Assembly (NCBI GenBank): GCA_035517775.1 | Contig: DATIYF010000030.1 | Coordinates: forward strand, 1 to 9,010 | DNA: 9,010 nucleotides | Direction of reading: 5' to 3' | From: DATIYF01 sp035517775 | GTDB taxonomy: Bacteria; Acidobacteriota; Terriglobia; Terriglobales; Acidobacteriaceae | Shown: positions 1 through 5,174 of the stretch, piece by piece | Position numbering within the stretch: position 1 is the first letter of the stretch | Layout: each line of letters opens with the position of its first letter | Notes under the pieces: generated by a model | Seen by the model: only the letters and a program-made list of their open reading frames with translations | Told to the model about the DNA's origin: nothing | Database searches by the model: none | Translations under genes and position numbers: made by a program

Positions 1-1920
1 GATCTGGGCGCGATGCTGGCGGGAGCCAAGTATCGCGGCGAGTTCGAAGACCGGCTGAAAGCGGTGCTGAAAGAGATTGAAGACTCCTCCGGGCAAGTGA
101 TTCTGTTTATTGACGAGCTGCACACGCTGGTTGGCGCGGGCGCAGCCGAGGGCGCCATTGACGCTTCCAATATGCTCAAGCCCGCCCTGGCCCGCGGCGA
201 GCTGCGGGCCATTGGCGCGACCACGCTGAACGAATACCGCAAGTACATCGAGAAAGACGCCGCGCTCGAGCGCCGCTTCCAGATTGTTTTTGTGGGCGAG
301 CCCAATGTCGAAGACACGATTGCGATTCTGCGCGGGCTGAAGGAACGCTATGAAGTGCACCATGGGGTGCGCATTAAAGACTCGGCGATTGTGGCCGCGG
401 CCACGCTTTCGCACCGTTACATCTCTGACCGCTTCCTGCCCGACAAAGCCATTGATCTGATTGACGAGGCGGCGGCCTCGCTGCGCATCCAGATTGATTC
501 GCTGCCCACCGACATTGATCAGCTCGAGCGCCGCGCTACCCAGCTGGAGATCGAAAAGCAGGCGCTGAAGAAGGAAGACGATCCAAACTCCAGGGAGCGG
601 CTGATGGTGATTGACCGGGAACTGGCGGAGATCCGCGAGAGATCGGACGTGCTCAAGGCCACCTGGAAAAAAGAGAAGGCAGAGATTGCGCGCGCCCGCC
701 AGCTCAAGGAAAGAATCGAGCAGCTCAAAATTGAAGAGCAGACGGAAGAGCGCAGGGGCAACCTGCAGCGGGTGGCGGAGATTCGCTATGGATTGCTTCG
801 CCAAACGGAAGAAGAGCTGCGCAAGCTGACCGACGGGAACGCGGGCGGGGGCGCCCGCGCCACACGGATGCTGAAGGAGGAAGTGGACGAGGAAGACATC
901 GCGCGGATCGTTTCCAAGTGGACCGGCATTCCGGTCTCGAAGATGCTGGAAGGCGAGGTCAAGAAGCTGGTCTCGATGGAAGAGCGCTTGCGGCTGCGGG
1001 TGGTCGGGCAGGATGAGGCGCTGGAGCGGGTGAGTAACGCCATTCGCCGCTCACGCGCCGGGCTGAGCGATCCCAAGCGTCCGATCGGCAGCTTTATATT
1101 TCTCGGGCCGACGGGCGTGGGTAAGACCGAGCTGGCCCGCGCTCTGGCTGAATTTCTCTTTGATGACGAGCACGCGCTGGTGCGCATTGACATGTCGGAG
1201 TACATGGAGAAGCACGCCGTGTCGCGGCTGATCGGAGCGCCTCCGGGATACGTGGGCTACGAAGAAGGCGGGCAGCTGACGGAGCAGATTCGCCGCCGGC
1301 CGTACGCGGTGATTCTCTTTGATGAGATCGAGAAGGCACACCCGGATGTGTTTAACGTTCTGCTGCAAATCATGGACGATGGCCGGCTGACCGACGGCAA
1401 AGGCCGCACGGTGGATTTCAAGAATACGGTCATCATCATGACCTCGAATTTAGGCTCGTCTTTCCTGCAGGCGGAAGGACTGAAGTCGGAAGAAGAGTTC
1501 GCAGGGGCCTCCAGGCAGGTGATGAACGCTCTGCACAGCCACTTCAAGCCCGAATTTCTAAACCGGGTGGATGACATCATCATCTTCCGGCCGCTGGGCA
1601 AGGAGCAGCTGGTGAAGATTATCGAGCTGCGCCTGGAAGACGTGCGCCGGCTGCTGGCCGAGCGCAAGATTTCGCTGGAGCTGACCGAGGCGGCGAAGGA
1701 CCTGCTCTTTACCGAGGGCTTCGACCCGAATTTTGGGGCGCGGCCGCTGAAGCGGGCGATCCAGAAGCTGGTGCAGGACCCGCTGGCGCTGAAGATTCTT
1801 GACGGCGAAGTGCTGCACGGCGACCACGTGGTGGTGGATGCCGACAAGAAGGCCGGCAAGATGAAGTTCGAAGTCAGCAAGCGGGTAGGAGAGAAGGCGG
1901 CGGCGAAGGCAAGACGGTAA
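1..1920 (+). CDS. clpB: ATP-dependent chaperone ClpB, C-terminal three quarters (5' end outside window)
   Basis: ClpB is the Hsp100 disaggregase: a cytoplasmic hexamer that threads aggregated proteins through its pore using ATP, with DnaK/DnaJ/GrpE. The frame is open from base 1, so 639 residues are visible. Comparison with the 857-residue E. coli protein suggests about 235 residues are missing: the N domain and the first Walker A. Visible in order: Walker B of the first ATPase domain (FIDE, Glu39 of the visible part); a coiled-coil middle domain rich in Glu, Lys and Arg at about 165-285; the second Walker A (GPTGVGKT, 369-376); the pore loop GYVG (416-419); the second Walker B (FDEIEKAH, Glu442); the arginine-finger region FLNRVDD near 520; and sensor-2 GARPLKR near 580. 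The middle domain separates ClpB from ClpA and ClpX, and ClpC has a shorter one. The C-terminus ends in a Lys/Ala-rich tail. All visible catalytic motifs are intact. Any heat-shock promoter lies off the window. Confidence 0.5.
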   Translation, partial: DLGAMLAGAKYRGEFEDRLKAVLKEIEDSSGQVILFIDELHTLVGAGAAEGAIDASNMLKPALARGELRAIGATTLNEYRKYIEKDAALERRFQIVFVGEPNVEDTIAILRGLKERYEVHHGVRIKDSAIVAAATLSHRYISDRFLPDKAIDLIDEAAASLRIQIDSLPTDIDQLERRATQLEIEKQALKKEDDPNSRERLMVIDRELAEIRERSDVLKATWKKEKAEIARARQLKERIEQLKIEEQTEERRGNLQRVAEIRYGLLRQTEEELRKLTDGNAGGGARATRMLKEEVDEEDIARIVSKWTGIPVSKMLEGEVKKLVSMEERLRLRVVGQDEALERVSNAIRRSRAGLSDPKRPIGSFIFLGPTGVGKTELARALAEFLFDDEHALVRIDMSEYMEKHAVSRLIGAPPGYVGYEEGGQLTEQIRRRPYAVILFDEIEKAHPDVFNVLLQIMDDGRLTDGKGRTVDFKNTVIIMTSNLGSSFLQAEGLKSEEEFAGASRQVMNALHSHFKPEFLNRVDDIIIFRPLGKEQLVKIIELRLEDVRRLLAERKISLELTEAAKDLLFTEGFDPNFGARPLKRAIQKLVQDPLALKILDGEVLHGDHVVVDADKKAGKMKFEVSKRVGEKAAAKARR

Positions 1921-1950
1921 GTTCAGCATTGTTATCAGTTCGTTAACAAG

Positions 1951-1967
1951 AACACGAGATTCGTGTT
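1951..1967. other. Short perfect inverted repeat between convergent clpB and the membrane-protein gene
   Basis: AACACGA and TCGTGTT form a perfect 7-base stem around the loop GAT, starting 31 bases after the clpB stop. There is no T run after it on the plus strand. On the minus strand it is followed by CTTGTT, which is only mildly T-rich. It could be a weak transcription end for either convergent gene, but it is not a convincing intrinsic terminator. Confidence 0.5.
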
Positions 1968-2039
1968 ACGCCATTGTCGTCATCGCGACCAGTCCTTTTC
2001 TGAGTGAGCCCGGAGCCGGGTTGGGTTGCAAGCGGACTA

Positions 2040-2447
2040 TCACCTTCCAAACTGCTGCGCTACGGGCGCCTGATACAGATACCAGGCAACAACCACACGC
2101 ACGATTACCCCGAGCGCTCCCCAGCACAGCGCTGGCCAGCGAAGCTCGGTGGCGGCGATGGAGACATTGGGCAGAAGAAGCACAACGCCGGCGAGAGCGA
2201 TCAGGGCCGCCGCCCGACGGGCCCAGCGATTCAGGCGCGCCACTCCCCAGGCGATCAAAAGCCCGATGGCCCCTGCCAGCAGAAACATGTAAGGCCCGGC
2301 CAGGGCCAGGCCGTCGAGCAGGAAGGTTCCCCAAAGCAACGAGACGCTGGCGGGAGCGAAGAGCAGAAGCAGACCGAGCAGGCAGAGATATCCACCGGCG
2401 AGCAAGAAAAGAATAGCGACGGCGGTGACTCCCGCTGGGCGTGGCAT
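2040..2447 (-). CDS. Small hypothetical integral membrane protein, four predicted helices
   Basis: I do not recognise a named family. The 135-residue protein is almost entirely hydrophobic, with about four membrane segments: residues 6-29, roughly 46-68, 77-95 and 105-124. A positively charged stretch (ARLNRWARRAA) lies between the second and third. It opens MPRPAGVTAVAILFLLAGG, a Pro/Arg-Pro start leading straight into a helix; I recall this style from short hypothetical membrane proteins in acidobacteria. There is no signal-peptide cleavage site and no catalytic motif. The ATG at 2447 has no clear Shine-Dalgarno, and I see no better in-frame start. The gene lies 140 bases downstream of the sugar permease on the same strand, so read-through from that gene is possible. 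Reality as a gene rests on the uninterrupted membrane-protein composition; the opposite-strand frames here are charged and low-complexity. Confidence 0.5.
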   Translation of the reverse strand: MPRPAGVTAVAILFLLAGGYLCLLGLLLLFAPASVSLLWGTFLLDGLALAGPYMFLLAGAIGLLIAWGVARLNRWARRAAALIALAGVVLLLPNVSIAATELRWPALCWGALGVIVRVVVAWYLYQAPVAQQFGR

Positions 2448-2587
2448 GGGGATTGGATGTTTCAGCGCCGCCAGAGTGACGCTCGCAGGATCGAATGGGA
2501 GCGCAAAATTGCAGATCCCTCGCTTGCCACTCCCGGCGGCTGCCAGGCCCGGCTACAGGCCAGCCCTGACAAAGTGCAACGGCGCCG

Positions 2588-3895
2588 CTACGCCTTAATT
2601 GGTTCGGTAATCCCCGGGCCCATGGGCTTCGATCCCTTATAGCCGTAGTAGGCGATGTACAAGTAGCACAGCGCCGCCAGAATGAAGGAGTGATGGATGC
2701 CGACCACGTCGGCGATCTTGCCCGAAAGCTCGGGAATAATCGCGCCGCCCACAATCGCCATAATCAGCAGGCTCGAGCCTTTGCTGGTCATGGGGCCGAG
2801 TTCAGCAATGCCGGAAGTAAAAATGCTGGGGAACATGATGGAGTTGAAGAGGCCCACCAGAATCAGGCTCCACATGGCGACGTGGCCGAAGGTCAGCATC
2901 GACGTGCAGACCAGGCAGAAGGCCACGACTGCGGCCGTGCCCAGCACCAGGCTGGTGCGCACCTTCTGCAAGATGGCCGAGCCAATGAAGCGGCCGACCA
3001 TCGCGCCTCCCCAGTAGCAAAAGCCGACCAGAGTTGCCGCCTTTACCGGTGAGATATCTCCGATGTTCGGCTGCGTGAGGTAGTTGATGAGCAGGCTGCC
3101 AATGGTCACCTCGGCGCCTACGTACACAAAGATGCCGATCGCTCCCATCCACAGGTGGGGATAGCTCCACACGCTGCCCGTGGCCTCGCCTTTGTGATGC
3201 ACCGCTGACTCAATGGCAGGCAGCTTGAAGCCTGCGATCACCAGGGCAAGAACGACGGCGATCAATCCGAGGCCCAGATAAGGCAGCTTGACGGAAGAAG
3301 CCTGCTGCACCCGGAAAGCGTGCAGCGCCTCACCCGTGAGACTCTTCACCACATCGGCGTTGGGGGTGGCGGAGAGAATGATGACGCCGCCAAGATACGG
3401 GGCAATGGTTGTCCCGAGCGAGTTGAATGCCTGAGTCAGGTTCAGGCGGCTGGAGGCGGTTTCCGGCGGGCCGAGTACGGCCACATAAGGATTGGCGGAA
3501 ACCTGCAAAATTGTCATGCCGGCAGCCAGCACGATCAGCGCCGCCAGAAACAACGGATAAGAAGGCAGGCTGGCCGCGGGGATGAACAGAAACGAACCCA
3601 GGCCCATGGTGAGCAATCCCACCACCATGGCGTATTTGTAGCCGATCCATTCGATCACTTTTCCCGAAGGCAGCGAGAATACGAAATAAGCGGAAAAGAA
3701 GCAGAACTGCACCAGCATCACTTCGGTGTAATTCAGATCGAAAATGGATTTCAGGTGGGGGATGAGAATGTCGTTCAGGGCGGTCATGAAGCCCCAGAGA
3801 AAGAACAGTGTGGTGACCATGGCCAGTGCGCTTTGGTTGGTCGGGAGATGCGCGGGGGCGGTCTGGGCCTGATTGTTCACGCTTGTGATTGCCAT
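2588..3895 (-). CDS. MFS sugar permease, FucP/GluP family (probable sugar:H+ symporter)
   Basis: A 435-residue major facilitator of the fucose/glucose-galactose permease group, which brings sugars across the inner membrane, usually with protons. After a polar N-terminus of about 22 residues come about 12 hydrophobic helices. Family landmarks: FFLWGFMTALNDILIPHLK in helix 1 (Asp42, matching the essential Asp46 of E. coli FucP as I recall it), GYKYAM after helix 2, LQVSANPYVAVLG (131-143), then SRLNLTQAFNSLGT. At the site of FucP Glu135 this protein has Gln131, which fits the GluP/NagP-like branch better than a true fucose permease, so the substrate is not assignable. I chose ATG 3895 because a strong Shine-Dalgarno precedes it and family similarity begins shortly after; the frame is open 45 codons further upstream, but that part is unlike a transporter. 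No sugar enzyme or regulator is adjacent to name the substrate. Confidence 0.5.
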   Translation of the reverse strand: MAITSVNNQAQTAPAHLPTNQSALAMVTTLFFLWGFMTALNDILIPHLKSIFDLNYTEVMLVQFCFFSAYFVFSLPSGKVIEWIGYKYAMVVGLLTMGLGSFLFIPAASLPSYPLFLAALIVLAAGMTILQVSANPYVAVLGPPETASSRLNLTQAFNSLGTTIAPYLGGVIILSATPNADVVKSLTGEALHAFRVQQASSVKLPYLGLGLIAVVLALVIAGFKLPAIESAVHHKGEATGSVWSYPHLWMGAIGIFVYVGAEVTIGSLLINYLTQPNIGDISPVKAATLVGFCYWGGAMVGRFIGSAILQKVRTSLVLGTAAVVAFCLVCTSMLTFGHVAMWSLILVGLFNSIMFPSIFTSGIAELGPMTSKGSSLLIMAIVGGAIIPELSGKIADVVGIHHSFILAALCYLYIAYYGYKGSKPMGPGITEPIKA

Positions 3896-3904
3896 CGAGT
3901 GAAG

Positions 3905-3912
3905 TCCCTCCC
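3905..3912 (-). promoter_or_regulatory. Shine-Dalgarno of the MFS permease
   Basis: On the minus strand GGGAGGGA stands 9 bases before ATG 3895. It is the strongest ribosome binding site in the window and fixes the permease start, ruling against the longer frame beginning at 4030. Confidence 0.5.
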
Positions 3913-4129
3913 ACGGGCAGGCCAAGGGAAGATCGCCAGCCCCGTTGCATTGTATATGGGAAATGGAGTGGCCAAATGTAACAAGCGGAAAACGCCGCAG
4001 ACCAGAGCGATCTTCACGAGAGCGCGGCACCCAAAAGTGTCGGCACGTCCGATTGCCGCTGCGGCCTGCATTTCACTGCCCCCTCGCCGATGGCTAATTG
4101 AGGCTGATCTTTGCTTGGGCCGAACCGTC

Positions 4130-4135
4130 GGGGAG
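4130..4135 (+). promoter_or_regulatory. Shine-Dalgarno of the lipoprotein gene
   Basis: GGGGAG lies 4 bases before ATG 4140. It favours this ATG over the in-frame TTG at 4098. Starting at 4140 also puts the charged n-region, hydrophobic core and lipobox in normal order. Confidence 0.5.
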
Positions 4136-4139
4136 AACC

Positions 4140-4658
4140 ATGGGCCGAGCCGCGCGGGCTTGCATTCTGTTATTGATTCTGGCCGGGTGCGGCGGGGGCT
4201 CGATGGATACGCAGCCGGTGGGCTTCGTAAATCAGACGCAGCACTCCGACACCGCGCTTTGGACGATCTGGAAGGCTGCCCAGCAAAATCTGGCCACGCA
4301 GATTGATCTGAATCCTGTGCAGCAGACCCTTTCCGGGGCCTCGGCCGACATTCTGCCGGGCGATTCCCGGGCGCTCACCATTCAGCCGCGCCAGCTTACC
4401 GTGGCCAGCGAGCCGGATGTTTCCTCGAGTACCCTTTACGCAGCCACCGGGGTTTCGCACGCCGACCCGACCGGACTCATTCCCTGCCCGCAGCCCTGCA
4501 ACGTTCGTTTTGCGCCGGCGTATTCGGGTTACGATCATCCGGTGACGAAATATGCTTCGTCCTGGGAGCAGCAGGAGGGCGACTTCGATTCCATCCTGCA
4601 ATATGAATTTGAAAATCACATCCTGAACTCGCTGGGATATGACATGCAGTGGCGGTGA
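4140..4658 (+). CDS. Hypothetical lipoprotein with lipobox LAGC
   Basis: A 172-residue protein of unknown function. The N-terminus (MGRAARACILLLILAGC) is a textbook lipoprotein signal: Arg3 and Arg6, a hydrophobic core at 8-14, and the lipobox LAGC with the lipidated cysteine at 17. A Gly/Ser linker follows. The mature part is mixed and soluble-looking, with no further membrane segment. It contains a CPQPC pair (Cys116, Cys120) and an aromatic/acidic C-terminal region with DFDSILQYEFENHIL and a final LGYDMQWR. I recall similar C-termini in acidobacterial conserved hypotheticals, but cannot name a domain. It probably sits in the envelope; whether inner or outer membrane cannot be told, although Gly at position +2 does not signal inner-membrane retention. 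It is divergent from the permease and convergent with the zinc-ribbon gene 16 bases away, so it is probably transcribed alone. No clear promoter was found upstream. Confidence 0.5.
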   Translation: MGRAARACILLLILAGCGGGSMDTQPVGFVNQTQHSDTALWTIWKAAQQNLATQIDLNPVQQTLSGASADILPGDSRALTIQPRQLTVASEPDVSSSTLYAATGVSHADPTGLIPCPQPCNVRFAPAYSGYDHPVTKYASSWEQQEGDFDSILQYEFENHILNSLGYDMQWR

Positions 4659-4674
4659 TCGGCGCGGCAGACGG

Positions 4675-4977
4675 CTACTTTTTCTCGGATTTCTTGCTTT
4701 CGGACTTGCTCTCGGACTTCGATTCCGACTTCGGCTTGCTCTCTTTCTTGGAGGTGGAATCTTTGGCGGAATCGCCATCCCCGGAACCGGCCGCCGGTTT
4801 TTTTGCGTAGTCGGTGACGTACCAGCCCGATCCCTTGAATTGCACCGCCGGAGCGGAGATTACTTGCTCCAGCGGCCCGCCGCATTGGGGGCACTTTTTG
4901 AGCTTGGCATCGGAGAACTTCTGAATCTTCTCAAAGCGGTGGTGGCACTTCTTGCACTGGTATTCGTAGATGGGCAT
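4675..4977 (-). CDS. FmdB-family zinc-ribbon protein with charged repetitive C-terminal tail
   Basis: A 100-residue protein. Residues 1-60 are a FmdB-type regulatory domain: MPIYEYQC start, CxxC at Cys8/Cys11 and CPQC at Cys29/Cys32 to hold one zinc, then the typical GGPLEQVISAP and a GSGWYVTDY segment. FmdB proteins are named after a putative regulator of formamidase in Methylophilus, but the biochemical role of most members is unknown, so a specific function should not be assumed. Residues about 62-100 are low-complexity and strongly charged, built from Lys, Ser and Glu with repeated SKSE units; such tails are usually disordered. The start is unambiguous because the family begins with MPIYEY. 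There is no evident Shine-Dalgarno. A near-consensus promoter at 5007-5035 would give a leader of about 23 bases. The gene is divergent from pckG and convergent with the lipoprotein gene. Confidence 0.5.
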   Translation of the reverse strand: MPIYEYQCKKCHHRFEKIQKFSDAKLKKCPQCGGPLEQVISAPAVQFKGSGWYVTDYAKKPAAGSGDGDSAKDSTSKKESKPKSESKSESKSESKKSEKK

Positions 4978-5006
4978 GGGCGATTGGAAGTCGTGAGCTG
5001 TTTCTG

Positions 5007-5035
5007 ATTCTAGGGTTGGGATTGCCCGGCGTCAA
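5007..5035 (-). promoter_or_regulatory. Sigma-70-type promoter for the fmdB-like gene
   Basis: On the minus strand: TTGACG (5035-5030) as -35, a 17-base spacer, and TAGAAT (5012-5007) as -10. Each hexamer matches five of six consensus bases and the spacing is optimal. Transcription would begin near 5000, about 23 bases before ATG 4977. It is the best promoter match I see in the window. Confidence 0.5.
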
Positions 5036-5061
5036 TTTTGGGGCCGGGAAGAGTAGTCAAC

Positions 5062-5079
5062 CACGAAGGGCACGAAGGA
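5062..5079 (+). repeat. Two tandem copies of a 9-base unit (CACGAAGGG / CACGAAGGA)
   Basis: CACGAAGGG at 5062-5070 is followed directly by CACGAAGGA at 5071-5079, with 8 of 9 bases identical. I recall CCACGAAGGGCACGAAGG-like strings as recurrent intergenic repeats in acidobacterial and other soil-bacterial genomes. This copy lies in the fmdB/pckG divergent region. Whether it has any function is unknown. Confidence 0.5.
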
Positions 5080-5095
5080 TTCGGCCTGCGATCAG

Positions 5096-5110
5096 CGCGC
5101 GTATCGCGCG
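5096..5110. repeat. GC-only hairpin-capable inverted repeat
   Basis: CGCGCG, then TAT, then CGCGCG gives a perfect 6-base inverted repeat. CGAT at 5089-5092 and ATCG at 5116-5119 flank it and could lengthen it imperfectly. It lies between the tandem repeat and the pckG promoter region. It may be a structured remnant of the repeat element or a protein-binding site. Confidence 0.5.
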
Positions 5111-5153
5111 AGTCAATCGGCGACGCTGGCGGCTGGCTTCGCTTCTCTGGCAA

Positions 5154-5169
5154 AATATAATCTTATATT
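5154..5169 (+). promoter_or_regulatory. AT-rich inverted repeat with TATAAT just upstream of pckG
   Basis: AATATAA (5154-5160), TC, TTATATT (5163-5169) is a perfect 7-base inverted repeat and the most AT-rich spot in a GC-rich neighbourhood. It contains an exact TATAAT at 5156-5161. Read as a -10 box, it would start transcription near 5168, leaving a leader of about 7 bases before ATG 5175. No good -35 is present at 16-18 bases (the sequence there is CTGGCT/TGGCTT), so an activator may be needed. The dyad overlapping the -10 could equally be an operator. Confidence 0.5.
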
Positions 5170-5174
5170 CCGGA

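Noticed and set aside
2009..2020. CCCGG-AG-CCGGG near the end of the membrane-protein gene, considered as a terminator
   Set aside because: The loop is too small for the full stem, leaving about four pairs, and no T run follows.
2535..2570. GGCTG...CAGCC pairing downstream of the permease stop, considered as a terminator
   Set aside because: Only about five contiguous pairs form and there is no T run on the minus strand.
1966..2754. A 262-codon minus-strand frame across the membrane-protein gene and the end of the permease
   Set aside because: It is Arg/Ser/Ala-rich, overlaps two better-supported genes on the same strand and has no recognisable domain.
3951..3985. A possible permease promoter on the minus strand (TATACA at 3956-3951, with TTGTTA further upstream)
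   Set aside because: The spacing between the hexamers is about 22 bases and no acceptable -35 sits at 16-18 bases, so it is not supported.
3896..4030. A longer permease start at 4030 on the minus strand
   Set aside because: The strong Shine-Dalgarno at 3905-3912 points to ATG 3895, and the extra 45 residues do not resemble a transporter N-terminus.
3320..4306. A 328-codon open frame on the plus strand opposite the permease and running into the lipoprotein gene
   Set aside because: The minus strand encodes a clean 12-helix transporter. The plus frame is a polar, His/Gln/Gly-rich shadow and overlaps the lipoprotein in another frame.
5127..5142. A sigma-54-like TGGC...GC arrangement upstream of pckG
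   Set aside because: The downstream element reads TTCG rather than TTGC, and it is too weak a match to call.
5016..5174. An N-terminal extension of PEP carboxykinase starting at TTG 5016
   Set aside because: The added 53 residues are an Arg-rich translation of the repeat and hairpin spacer, and would overlap the fmdB promoter. The family sequence begins at about 5175-5181.
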